A stretch of 20,802 nucleotides of DNA, from positions 1 to 20,802 of the forward strand of contig JADLAZ010000039.1 of the NCBI GenBank assembly GCA_020849725.1. The letters are read 5' to 3'. Positions 1 through 7,598 of the stretch are shown one piece after another (within the stretch, counting starts at the first letter, position 1; each line of letters opens with the position of its first letter). The stretch comes from Chloroflexota bacterium. Its GTDB lineage: Bacteria > Chloroflexota > Chloroflexia > Thermomicrobiales > JADLAZ01. The translations under genes and the position numbers were made by a program. The notes beneath the pieces are model-generated. The model ran no database searches and had not been told where the DNA came from. It was given only the letters and a program-made list of their open reading frames with translations.

Positions 1-681
1 GGCCGGCGTGGCGCCTGGGCGCCGTCGCTGGTCGTGCCGGCCCAGATCTGCTGGAAGATCCCCAACACCGTGCCCGATGACCTGGCGACGCTGACCGAGC
101 CGCTCGCCTGTGCCATCCGCGCCGTCGATCGCAGCGAGTTGCGCTCGGCCGACCGCGTCGTCATCATCGGCGCCGGTCCGATCGGCCTGCTGATCATGAA
201 GGTAGCGCAGGCGACGGGTGCGAGGACGATCATTGTCTCGGAGACCAGCCCTTACCGGCGAGACCTGGCCCGCCGCCTGGGCGTCGACGTCGTCGTCAAC
301 CCCAACGAGGAGGACCTGCCCGGCATCGTGCGCCACCTGACCGACGGGCTGGGCGCCGAGGTCGTGTTCGAGGCGGTCGGCCATCCGGCGACCGTCGAGC
401 AGGCGATCGCGCTGGCCGCGCCGGGCGGCATGGTCCTCATCGCTGGCGTCGCCGACCGCGATGCGCACGCCGCCTTTCACCCGCAGGAGATCTTTTTCAA
501 GGAGCTCACGATCCGTGGCACCAAAGGCGTCACCGAAGGCATTGATCGAGCGCTGCGCTGGCTCAGCCGCCTCGATCTTGCGCCACTCATCACGCACACT
601 TTCCCGCTGGCCCAGGCTCAGGCGGCCGTCGATCTCGCCCTTGCCGGCCAGGCCGGCAAGGTTCTGCTGCGGCCATCGTGA
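1..681 (+). CDS. Zinc-dependent (MDR) alcohol/polyol dehydrogenase, C-terminal part
   Basis: Partial gene: the frame is open to the left window edge, so the true start and the N-terminal catalytic-zinc half are missing. The 226 visible residues begin in the equivalent of residue ~108 of the next gene and contain the linker with the LTEPLACAIRA motif, then the Rossmann fold with IIGAGPIGLL (about nt 163-192). An acidic residue follows the second strand (IIVSE), which favours NAD(H) over NADP(H). The end LSRLDLAPLITHTFPLA closely matches the downstream paralogue, so the two look like a tandem duplication. The family oxidises secondary alcohols or polyols (sorbitol, threonine or butanediol dehydrogenase type); the substrate cannot be told from sequence. 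A GTG at 34 is in frame but is internal to the conserved alignment and is not the start. The next gene begins 64 nt downstream, in the same orientation. Confidence 0.9.
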   Translation, partial: GRRGAWAPSLVVPAQICWKIPNTVPDDLATLTEPLACAIRAVDRSELRSADRVVIIGAGPIGLLIMKVAQATGARTIIVSETSPYRRDLARRLGVDVVVNPNEEDLPGIVRHLTDGLGAEVVFEAVGHPATVEQAIALAAPGGMVLIAGVADRDAHAAFHPQEIFFKELTIRGTKGVTEGIDRALRWLSRLDLAPLITHTFPLAQAQAAVDLALAGQAGKVLLRPS

Positions 682-745
682 GTGAGTTGCTCGTTGCTCG
701 TTATGCCGCTGCCAATTCTACTCATCACTCATCACTGGGGTCTGT

Positions 746-1753
746 ATGCAGGCAGCGTATCTGTACGGCACCCATGATCTGCGGCTGATCGAGCGCGCGC
801 CGGACCCGGTTGGGCCGGAGCACGTGCGGATCGCGATCAGCGCGACCGGCATCTGTGGGACGGACCTGCACATCTATGATGGGCTGATCTTCGGCGCGGG
901 CATGACGCTGCCACGGCCATTCGGGCATGAGTACGCGGGGCGCATCGTCGAGGCGGGGGAGGGCGTCGCCGGGCTAGCGGTCGGCGATCGGGTGACGGCG
1001 ATGCCCAGTGGACCGTGCCGGCACTGCGTGCTGTGTCGCACCGGCCGCGAGAGTGTGTGCCGCGACCGTCACCGGGCGCTGTCCGGGTCGTGGGCGACGT
1101 CGCTGGTCGCGCCGGCCGATCTCGTCTGGCGCGTGCCGGACGACGTGCCCGACCACCTGGCAGCGCTGACCGAGCCGCTCAGTTGCGCCGTGCGGGCCGT
1201 CGAACGCGCCCGCCTACGCTCGGCCGACCGCGTCGTCGTCATCGGCGGCGGGCCGATCGGGCTGCTGATCGCGCTGGTTGCTCAGGCGAGCGGCGCGCGC
1301 GACATCATCGTATCGGAGCCGCGGCCGTACCGCCGGGAGCTGGCAAGGAGCCTCGGCTTCGATACCGTCGTCGACCCGACCACCGGGAATCTGCCGGCGC
1401 TGGTGCGCGACCGCACCGACGGCCTGGGCGCCGAGGTCGTGTTCGAGGTGGTTGGGCTGCCGGCGACGATCGAGGCGGCGCTGCCACTGGTCGCCCCCGG
1501 CGGCACACTCGCCATCGTCGGCGTGACCGACCTGGACGTCGTCGCCACCTTCACACCGCAGGAGGTCTTCTTCAAAGAGATGACGATCGTCGGCGCGCGT
1601 GAGTTCACCGGCGGCGCTGACCGCGCGCTCCGCTGGCTGAGCCGGCTCGACCTGACGCCGCTGATCACCCACACCCTGCCGCTGGCCGAGGTCCAACGTG
1701 GCATCGACCTGGCCCGCTCCGGCCAGGCTGGCAAGGTCCTGCTGATCCCCTGA
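746..1753 (+). CDS. Zinc-dependent (MDR) alcohol/polyol dehydrogenase, full-length paralogue
   Basis: 335 residues, usual for the sorbitol/threonine-dehydrogenase branch of medium-chain dehydrogenases. Catalytic-zinc ligands are C37 (GICGTD) with H61-E62 (GHEYAG). The structural-zinc lobe C91, C94, C97, C105 is complete. E143 lies in LTEPLSCAVRA, and the Rossmann motif GGGPIG spans 167-172. E191 after the second strand suggests NAD+. The ATG at 746 is preceded by GGGG at 737-740, a modest ribosome binding site. It lies 64 nt after the upstream paralogue and 54 nt before the SDR gene, consistent with one operon. Likely reaction: reversible oxidation of a secondary alcohol or polyol to a ketone. 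L-iditol/sorbitol, butanediol and threonine dehydrogenases all share this architecture, so the substrate is open. Family assignment is firm, substrate is not. Confidence 0.93.
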   Translation: MQAAYLYGTHDLRLIERAPDPVGPEHVRIAISATGICGTDLHIYDGLIFGAGMTLPRPFGHEYAGRIVEAGEGVAGLAVGDRVTAMPSGPCRHCVLCRTGRESVCRDRHRALSGSWATSLVAPADLVWRVPDDVPDHLAALTEPLSCAVRAVERARLRSADRVVVIGGGPIGLLIALVAQASGARDIIVSEPRPYRRELARSLGFDTVVDPTTGNLPALVRDRTDGLGAEVVFEVVGLPATIEAALPLVAPGGTLAIVGVTDLDVVATFTPQEVFFKEMTIVGAREFTGGADRALRWLSRLDLTPLITHTLPLAEVQRGIDLARSGQAGKVLLIP

Positions 1754-1807
1754 TCCCCGGCGTGAGCCGGCCATCGTCCGCCACGTCCACCACCAGAAGG
1801 AGGCCCC

Positions 1808-2632
1808 GTGAGTCTGAACTGGTTCAATCTGGCCGGCCGGGTGGCGGTCGTCACCGGTGCCGGCGCCAACGGCGGCAATGGCCACGCGACGGCGCTGGCG
1901 CTGGCCGGCTGTGGCGCGGACGTGCTGGTCAGCGACATCGACGATGCCGGTGTCGAGCAGACCGTAGCCGAGGTGCGGGCGCTGGGCCGGCGCGGCTTTG
2001 GCTGCCACTGCGATGCCGGCGACGCCGACCAGATCGTGGCCATGTTCGCCCTGCTGGACCAGCGATTCGGCCAGGTCGACATCCTGGTCAACAACGTCGG
2101 CATCGGCCACCGCTCCCGGCCGGAGGACCTGTCGCTGGACGACTGGCGACGCGTCTTCCGCGTCAACAACGAGGGCGCCTTCCTGTGCAGCATGGAGGCC
2201 GGCCGACGCATGATCGCCCGCGGCCAGGGCGGCAGCATCGTCAACATCAGCTCGATCGCCGGCAGTTCAGCGCTCGGCCGCGGCAACTTCGTCTATAGCG
2301 CGTCCAAGGGCGGCATCAACCAGTTCACGCGCGAGCTGGCGGTGGAGTGGTCGATCCACGGCATCCGCGTCAACGCCATCCAGCCGGCGCAGATCATGAC
2401 ACCGGCGCTGCGGGCGATCTTCGAGCGCTCGCAACTCGACGGGGCGCGCACGCGCGAGCGCATGCTGGTCGGCATCCCCCTCGGCCGCTTCGGCGAGCCG
2501 GAGGATGTCGCCAAGGCAGCCGTCTTCCTCGCCTCCGACGCCGCGTCGTTCGTCACCGGCCACCTGCTGCCCGTCGACGGCGGCAACCTGGCCCTCAATG
2601 CCGGCGGCAGCCGGACCTGGCCGACGGAGTGA
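1808..2632 (+). CDS. SDR-family NAD(P)-dependent oxidoreductase
   Basis: 274 residues, classical short-chain dehydrogenase. The GTG start at 1808 is supported by AGAAGGAGG at 1795-1803. The dinucleotide-binding motif is T16-G17-A18-G19...G23-x-G25, slightly expanded (TGAGANGGNG) compared with the usual TGxxxGxG. D43 at the end of strand 2 favours NAD(H). NNVG is at 95-98. The catalytic tetrad is present: N120, S148/S149 (NISS), Y163 and K167 in YSASK. The C-terminal LPVDGG motif before the tail is typical of 3-oxoacyl reductase/glucose dehydrogenase-like members. It sits between two zinc dehydrogenases and a ketoacid dehydrogenase, so it probably catalyses another step in converting a hydroxylated substrate to the 2-keto compound. 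Acetoin/diacetyl-reductase-like or sugar-acid dehydrogenase roles are equally possible. Confidence 0.92.
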   Translation: MSLNWFNLAGRVAVVTGAGANGGNGHATALALAGCGADVLVSDIDDAGVEQTVAEVRALGRRGFGCHCDAGDADQIVAMFALLDQRFGQVDILVNNVGIGHRSRPEDLSLDDWRRVFRVNNEGAFLCSMEAGRRMIARGQGGSIVNISSIAGSSALGRGNFVYSASKGGINQFTRELAVEWSIHGIRVNAIQPAQIMTPALRAIFERSQLDGARTRERMLVGIPLGRFGEPEDVAKAAVFLASDAASFVTGHLLPVDGGNLALNAGGSRTWPTE

Positions 2633-2661
2633 CACGTGACAAGTGTGGTGAACGGAGGCAT

Positions 2662-2761
2662 CCTCACCCCACCCCTCTCCCACTGCGGTGGGCGAGGGAA
2701 CAGGCTCCGCACCCACCATGGCCGATCCCCTCTCTCTCTGGGAGATGGGGTAGGGTGAGGG
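2662..2761. repeat. REP/MITE-like imperfect palindrome
   Basis: About 100 bp in the SDR-E2 gap. The left arm CCTCACCCCACCCCTCTCCC starts at 2662. The right arm, 2739-2761, is its reverse complement apart from one substitution and one extra base. An inner pair, GGTGGG (2687-2692) and CCCACC (2712-2717), gives a nested stem. The pyrimidine/purine strand bias resembles dispersed REP-type palindromes common in high-GC genomes; that comparison is from general knowledge. No target-site duplication is evident. It interrupts the operon and could act as a transcript-stabilising or attenuating hairpin ahead of E2. Confidence 0.7.
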
Positions 2762-2800
2762 TTCGTTCCCAGCACCCAGCACCTACCCAAGGAGCATGAG

Positions 2801-4132
2801 ATGGCGAAACCGGTCGTGATGCCCCGCCTGGGATGGACGATGGAGGAGGGCAGCATCGTCGACTGGCTCAAGCGCGACGGCGACACCGTCACTGCTGGCG
2901 AGCCACTCTTCACGATCGAGAGCGATAAGGCGGTCAACGAGTGCGAGGCGCTCGACAGCGGCGTGCTGGTCATTCCGCCCGACTCGCCCGCATCCGGCGT
3001 CAAGGTGCCCATCGGTGCGGTGTTGGCGTACCTGGTCGCGCCGGGCGAAAGCCGCGCGTCCCTGGCCAGCGTCGACACGCCGGTGGCCGGCAAGGCGACG
3101 AGCGAACTCATGACGGCCGCGCCACTGGCCGTCGGCACTGGCGCGGCCACAGCGGTCACGACGCCAACGATTAGCCCGCGCGCCCGGCGCGTGGCTGGGG
3201 AGCTTGGCGTCGACTGGACGGGCCTGCGCGGCAGCGGCCGCACCGGCCGCATCGTCGAGCGCGACGTGCGCGCAGCTGCTGAGCGCATTCCGATTGAGGC
3301 CGCGCGACCGGCGCGGCTCACGCCGCTGGCGCGGCGCGCGGCCGTCGATGCCGGGCTGGACGCGGCCGCGCTGGCGACCGGCGCCGCCGGCAGCCGAGTT
3401 ACCCGCGCCGATGTCGATCAGGCGGCGCGGCCGACCGGGGCGATGACTCCGTTCGCCGGTGTGCGCCGCCTGACCGCCGCACATCTGACCGACAGCGCGC
3501 GCACCGTGGCAGCCGTCACGCTGACGACCGAGGCCGACGCCACCCGGCTGGTGGCGCTGCAGCGTGAGGCAGCCGAGCCAGCGGTCGCCGGCCCGGCGCC
3601 GCCGACGATCACGGCGCTGTTCGCCCGGCTGACAGCGCTGGCGCTGACGGCGCACCCGGCGCTCAACGCCTCACTCGACGGCGACGCGATCGTTCAACAT
3701 CCGACCGTCCATCTCGGGCTGGCGGTCGACACCGAGCGCGGCCTGCTGGTGCCGGTCGTGCGCGACGCCGACCGCAAGAGCGCCGGTCAGATCGCCGCTG
3801 ACGCCGCTCGGCTGGTGACCGCCGCCCGCGCCGGCAGTATCGGACCGGACGACCTGACCGGCGGCACGTTCACGATCACGAACCTGGGTATGTACGACAT
3901 CGATGCCTTCACGCCGATCATCAACCTGCCGGAGTGCGCTATTCTCGGCATCGGGCGCATCCTCGCCCGCCCGGTCGTCGTCGACGAGGCCAGCGAGGCC
4001 GTCGCCGTGCGGCGCATGGTCACCCTCAGTCTCACCTTCGATCACCGGCTGGTCGACGGCGCGCCGGCCGCCCGCTTCCTGCAGCACCTCAAGCGCCTGA
4101 TCGAGCAGCCGCTGCTCTGGCTTCTCACGTAG
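2801..4132 (+). CDS. Dihydrolipoamide acyltransferase (E2) of a 2-oxoacid dehydrogenase complex
   Basis: 443 residues. Residues 1-80 form a lipoyl domain with the attachment lysine K43 in the ESDKA motif. A peripheral-subunit-binding domain covers 124-160 (ISPRARRVAGELGVD...RTGRIVERDV). A second segment, 173-210 (LTPLARRAAVDAGLD...SRVTRADVDQAA), has the same pattern, so two binding domains seem to be present in tandem. The catalytic acyltransferase domain runs from about 215 to 443 with the H415-x-x-x-D419-G420 active-site motif (DHRLVDG). AAGGAG at 2789-2794 sits 6 nt before the ATG. An ATG at 2796 is out of frame. The enzyme moves the acyl group from E1-bound thiamine through lipoyl-lysine to CoA in the cytoplasm. 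E1 genes follow directly; no E3 is in the window. Pyruvate, acetoin, branched-chain or another ketoacid specificity is undetermined. Confidence 0.95.
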   Translation: MAKPVVMPRLGWTMEEGSIVDWLKRDGDTVTAGEPLFTIESDKAVNECEALDSGVLVIPPDSPASGVKVPIGAVLAYLVAPGESRASLASVDTPVAGKATSELMTAAPLAVGTGAATAVTTPTISPRARRVAGELGVDWTGLRGSGRTGRIVERDVRAAAERIPIEAARPARLTPLARRAAVDAGLDAAALATGAAGSRVTRADVDQAARPTGAMTPFAGVRRLTAAHLTDSARTVAAVTLTTEADATRLVALQREAAEPAVAGPAPPTITALFARLTALALTAHPALNASLDGDAIVQHPTVHLGLAVDTERGLLVPVVRDADRKSAGQIAADAARLVTAARAGSIGPDDLTGGTFTITNLGMYDIDAFTPIINLPECAILGIGRILARPVVVDEASEAVAVRRMVTLSLTFDHRLVDGAPAARFLQHLKRLIEQPLLWLLT

Positions 4133-4182
4133 TAGGCGAAGTACTCCGCGTACTGGCTCTACGCGTCAGCAAAGGATGGCTC

Positions 4183-5193
4183 ATGACTGTCAACGCTGCG
4201 TCTACTGACCTCCTTGGCCTCGACCGCGAGCGGCTGCTCCGGCTCTACCGGCAGATGCTGGAGATCCGGCGCACCGAGGAGGCGCTCGCCCGCGCCTACC
4301 TGAGCGGCCTGATCCACGGCGCGTGCCACACCTATGTCGGCGAGGAGGCGATCGCCACCGGCGTCTGTGCCCACCTGCGGCCGGAGGACGCCGTCGCCAG
4401 CACGCACCGCGGCCACGGCCACGCGCTGGCCAAGGGCGTCTCGCCGCGGGCCGTGGCGGCCGAGCTGTTCGGGCGCGAAACCGGCTGCTCGCGCGGACGC
4501 GGCGGCAGCATGCACCTGTTCGCGCCTGAGGTCGGCCTGCTTGGCACCAGCGGCATCGTCGGCCCATCGATCGGGCTGGCCACCGGCGCTGGCTATGCCT
4601 TCAAGCTGCGCGGCACGGACAACATCGGCGTTGGCTTTTTCGGCGACGGCGCGTCGAACAACGGCGCCTTTCATGAAGGGCTGGGCATGGCCGCCGTCTG
4701 GAAACTGCCGGTCCTGTACGTGTGCGAGAACAACCAGTTCGCGACCGAAGTGCCCTTCGCCGCCGTCGCCGCCAAGGTCGACATCGCGGCGCGCGGCGCG
4801 GCACTCGGCGTCAGCAGCGTCACGCTCGATGGCAACGACGTGATGGCGATCTACGAGGCGGCCGGTGCGGCCGTCCAGCGTGCCCGCGCCGGCGATGGGC
4901 CGAGCCTGCTCGTCTGCACGACGTATCGGACGCGGCCGCACTCCGAAGGCATGCGCGATACCGGCTACCGGACGCAGGCGGATATCGACGCCTGGAAGGC
5001 GCGCGACCCGATCGTGCTGTTCCGGCGGCGGCTGCTGGCCGCTGGCCTGGCGACCGACGCGGAGTTCGACCAGATCGAGGCGGAGACGCGGGCGCTGGCC
5101 GAGGACGCGATCGAGTTCGCGACGGCCAGTCCCTGGCCCGATCCGGCCACCGCCACCGATCACGTTTTCGCCGGCCAGCACGCGCCGGCCTGA
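4183..5193 (+). CDS. 2-oxoacid dehydrogenase E1 component, alpha subunit
   Basis: 336 residues. The start at 4183 is chosen over an upstream in-frame extension into the E2 gene because AAAGGA (4171-4176) precedes it and the protein then begins at the family-typical helix LLRLYRQMLEIRR. The thiamine-diphosphate motif runs from GDG (154-156) through 26 residues to NN (183-184). The RGRGGSMHLF segment (105-113, H111) and the loop YRTRPHSEGM match acetoin/pyruvate-type E1-alpha. It pairs with the beta subunit 37 nt downstream to make the alpha2beta2 decarboxylase that transfers the acyl group to the E2 lipoyl arm. Length and motifs are normal. The substrate is undetermined; acetoin-dehydrogenase-like (AcoA) and pyruvate-dehydrogenase-like (PdhA) proteins share these features. 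Confidence 0.95.
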   Translation: MTVNAASTDLLGLDRERLLRLYRQMLEIRRTEEALARAYLSGLIHGACHTYVGEEAIATGVCAHLRPEDAVASTHRGHGHALAKGVSPRAVAAELFGRETGCSRGRGGSMHLFAPEVGLLGTSGIVGPSIGLATGAGYAFKLRGTDNIGVGFFGDGASNNGAFHEGLGMAAVWKLPVLYVCENNQFATEVPFAAVAAKVDIAARGAALGVSSVTLDGNDVMAIYEAAGAAVQRARAGDGPSLLVCTTYRTRPHSEGMRDTGYRTQADIDAWKARDPIVLFRRRLLAAGLATDAEFDQIEAETRALAEDAIEFATASPWPDPATATDHVFAGQHAPA

Positions 5194-5230
5194 GCCGCGT
5201 CTCGGACAGGCGTCCGCGAGGGAGAGCACG

Positions 5231-6214
5231 ATGCGCGAAATGACCTTCACCGCCGCCGCCCGCGAGGGCCTGACCGAGGAGATGGCGCGCGATGCGTCGA
5301 TCTTCGTCGTCGGACAGGGCATCGGCGTCCGCGGCGGCAATTTCAACACGACCGTCGGCCTGTTCGAACTCTACGGCCCGGAGCGCCTGCGCGATGTCGG
5401 CATCGTCGAGCGCGGCTTCACCGGGCTATGCACCGGCGCGGCCATGGCCGGCGCGCGTCCGGTTGTCGACTACATGTTCTTCGACTTCGCGCTCGACGCG
5501 CTGGGCGAGCTGATCAACCAGACCGCGAAGATCCAGTACATGAGCAGCGGCCGGCTGACGATGCCGATCGTCCTGCGCGGCTGCATTGGCGCTGGCGGCG
5601 CGTCGGCGACGCATCACTCCGGCAGCTACTACAACATCTTTTGCAACATGGCCGGCTTCCGCGTCGTCGTGCCGACGACGCCGCGCGATGCCAAAGGGCT
5701 GCTCAAGACCGCCATCCGCAGCGACGACCCGGTGATCTTCATGGAGCACAAGTCGCTGCTGAACACCAAAGGGCTGGTGCCGGACCCCGAGGCCGACGAG
5801 TGCATCCCCTTCGGCCAGGCGCGCGTGGCGCGCGCCGGCAGTGCCGCCACCGTCGTCGGCATCGCCGCGATGGTGCCGAAGGCGCTGGAGGCAGCCGAGA
5901 CGCTGGCCCGCGAGGGCATCGCGATCGAGGTCATCGACCCGCGCACGCTGGCGCCGCTCGATATCGACACGATCCTGGCCAGCATCCACAAGACTGGCCG
6001 GTTGCTGATCGCCGATGAGACCTACGGGCCGTGCGGCATCGGCGGCGAGATCGCGGCGCAGGTGGCGGCGCGCGGCTTTGACGACCTGGATGCGCCGATC
6101 ATGCGTCTCAACGGGCCACAGACGCCGATCCCCTACAGTCCGCCGCTCGAGGCCGCCGTCCTGCCCTCGGCCGCTCAGGTTGAGGCAGCCATCCGCGATC
6201 TGCTGGCCGAGTAG
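5231..6214 (+). CDS. 2-oxoacid dehydrogenase E1 component, beta subunit
   Basis: 327 residues from the ATG at 5231, preceded by GAGGGAGAG at about 5218-5226; the frame is open farther left but that part lies inside the alpha-subunit gene. The N-terminal pyrimidine-binding domain has the conserved Glu in GIVERGFTGL and the segment GAAMAGARPVVDYMFFDFAL. ELINQTAKIQYMSSG and THHSGSYY follow, then the transketolase C-domain with VIDPRTLAPLDIDTI and LLIADETYG. The usual GEDVG near residue 28 is replaced by GQGIG, and RGGNFNTT replaces the commoner GGAFKVT. These mark a sub-clade distinct from textbook PdhB/AcoB. It forms the E1 heterotetramer with the preceding gene. Confidence 0.95.
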   Translation: MREMTFTAAAREGLTEEMARDASIFVVGQGIGVRGGNFNTTVGLFELYGPERLRDVGIVERGFTGLCTGAAMAGARPVVDYMFFDFALDALGELINQTAKIQYMSSGRLTMPIVLRGCIGAGGASATHHSGSYYNIFCNMAGFRVVVPTTPRDAKGLLKTAIRSDDPVIFMEHKSLLNTKGLVPDPEADECIPFGQARVARAGSAATVVGIAAMVPKALEAAETLAREGIAIEVIDPRTLAPLDIDTILASIHKTGRLLIADETYGPCGIGGEIAAQVAARGFDDLDAPIMRLNGPQTPIPYSPPLEAAVLPSAAQVEAAIRDLLAE

Positions 6215-6242
6215 GGCCGGCATCGCGATCGGAGGAGTGGGC

Positions 6243-7277
6243 ATGACCGACCACGGACCTGGCCTGGCCTTTATCGGCGCTGGCACGCTCGGGCAGATCT
6301 TCAGCGCGTCACTGGCGATGGCCGGCCCGCCGGTGACGCTGCTGGCAACACCGGGCACGGCCGCGCGGCTGCTGGCCGCCGGCCAGGTGCGCCTGCGCGG
6401 CCTGGTCGACCTGGCCGTGCCGGTCGCGCCCGCGCCCGCACCGCCCGGCGTCGTCGGCGTGACCGCCGACCCGCGCGACCTGCCAGCCAACACTGGCGTG
6501 CTGTTCACGACCAAGGGCCACCAGTTGCCAACCGCGATCGCGACCGTGCGTGCCGCCTGGCCGGCTGCCGGCGACCGCGCGGCCTGGGTCGGCGGTGTGC
6601 AGAACGGGATGCAAAAGGACACACTGCTGATCGAGGCGTTCGGCCCGGAGCGCGTCGTCGGCGCGGTGACGATCACCGCCGGACAGCGCGACCCGGACGG
6701 CACGGTCGTGCTGACCAGCCGCGGTGCCAGTTACCTGGGCGAGTTCCCACGGGGTCGATCGGAGCGCGCCATCACCGCTGCTGCCGCCATCGCCGCCACC
6801 GAATTGCCGGCCGAGGCGGTTGAGGACATCCGCAGCGTGCTCTGGTCCAAAGAAGCCAATGCCGTCGGCGTCTTCGGCGTGTCCGTCCTCTCGCGCTTGC
6901 CTGCCCCACTCATGATGCGCCGGCCCGACCTGGCCCGCGCCTACCTGGCGCTCATCCGCGAGGTCGACACGGTCGCCCGCGCCGATGGCGTCACCATGGG
7001 CGACTACGCCGGCTTCCCCATCAAGACCTACCTGGGCCGCACCGACGAGGAGAATATCGCATTTTTCAGCAGCCAGCCGTTCATTCCCAACGCCGACCCC
7101 AGCCGTCTCCCGCTGCCATCAATGACCCAGGACCTGCTGGCCGGCCGCGCGCTAGAAGTCGACGCCGTCTTCAGCGACTGCCTTGAGCGCGCCGCTCGCC
7201 TCGGTGTGACCGTACCCCGTATCGCGCTCGTCCGCGACCTGATCCGCGGCCTCGATCCCGGCCACTACGCCGAGTAG
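6243..7277 (+). CDS. Ketopantoate reductase (ApbA/PanE) family oxidoreductase
   Basis: 344 residues, a little longer than E. coli PanE (about 300). The start at 6243 follows GGAGGAG (6231-6237), 28 nt after the E1-beta stop; the longer open frame overlaps E1-beta and is not used. The N-terminal NADP-binding motif is IGAGTLG (11-17). K91 and QNG (120-122) lie in the cofactor/substrate cleft. K203 in WSKEANAVG corresponds to the catalytic lysine, and SMTQDLLAGRALEVD (293-307) holds the conserved Ser and Glu. As the last gene of the dehydrogenase cluster it more likely reduces or oxidises a 2-keto/2-hydroxy acid of that pathway than makes pantoate; this is inference. A true panE cannot be excluded. 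Confidence 0.88.
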   Translation: MTDHGPGLAFIGAGTLGQIFSASLAMAGPPVTLLATPGTAARLLAAGQVRLRGLVDLAVPVAPAPAPPGVVGVTADPRDLPANTGVLFTTKGHQLPTAIATVRAAWPAAGDRAAWVGGVQNGMQKDTLLIEAFGPERVVGAVTITAGQRDPDGTVVLTSRGASYLGEFPRGRSERAITAAAAIAATELPAEAVEDIRSVLWSKEANAVGVFGVSVLSRLPAPLMMRRPDLARAYLALIREVDTVARADGVTMGDYAGFPIKTYLGRTDEENIAFFSSQPFIPNADPSRLPLPSMTQDLLAGRALEVDAVFSDCLERAARLGVTVPRIALVRDLIRGLDPGHYAE

Positions 7278-7378
7278 CGATTACCTCACCGGGTCGATAG
7301 TGTGGCGCTCGCCCCCGTAGCCCCCCGTATCAGGCTAAGCACACGAACAGAAGCAGGGCGCGCTTTCGTCTGGCACAG

Positions 7379-7398
7379 TTCCCGTCGACGGACGGGAA
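7379..7398. terminator. Perfect 8-bp hairpin, possible terminator or operator
   Basis: TTCCCGTC (7379-7386), loop GACG, GACGGGAA (7391-7398): a perfect 8-bp stem with a 4-nt loop. It lies 102 nt after the dehydrogenase cluster and has no U-run, so intrinsic termination is only a possibility. It could equally be a dyad for a regulator. Confidence 0.4.
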
Positions 7399-7537
7399 GA
7401 TGGCACGGATGGTCAGGGGTGGGCCGCTGATGGCTGAGCCGCCACGGGCGCTGGTCGTCATCCAGCGGCAGGCGGTCGGTCGCGTGGCGATCTCGGCGCA
7501 TTCCAGAGCCGCTCACAGCCGCGCTTGCACTTGCCCC

Positions 7538-7566
7538 TTGCCGCCAGCCGCGTCGGTAGCTACCAT
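7538..7566 (+). promoter_or_regulatory. Weak sigma70-like promoter candidate for the sensor-regulator gene
   Basis: TTGCCG (7538-7543), 17-nt spacer, TACCAT (7561-7566), ending 32 nt before the GTG start. Only partial matches to TTGACA and TATAAT, so this is tentative. Confidence 0.25.
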
Positions 7567-7598
7567 GCGACTCTACCGGAATCGTGGAGGTCGTCCGC

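Larger units (their letters stand above)
7278..7598. other. Intergenic region, 321 bp
   Basis: No convincing gene. It holds a perfect hairpin (7379-7398) and a weak promoter-like pair before the sensor-regulator gene, both listed separately. An open frame beginning at 7400 runs into the next gene in another frame and looks spurious: no ribosome binding site and Arg/Pro-rich composition. Confidence 0.6.

Noticed and set aside
685..735. Short tandem duplications (TTGCTCG twice, TCATCAC twice) between the two zinc-dehydrogenase genes
   Set aside because: Only two copies of 7 nt each; likely replication slippage with no sign of a regulatory site.
1214..2286. Two long - strand frames across the ADH-SDR junction
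   Set aside because: They overlap two well-supported + strand genes and show no domain.
2783..3655. - strand frames opposite the E2 gene
   Set aside because: E2 has lipoyl, binding and catalytic motifs in the + frame; the antisense frames are low-complexity.
3934..4182. N-terminal extension of E1-alpha into the E2 gene
   Set aside because: The extension is Arg-rich and overlaps E2; a ribosome binding site and the family-typical N-terminus place the start at 4183.
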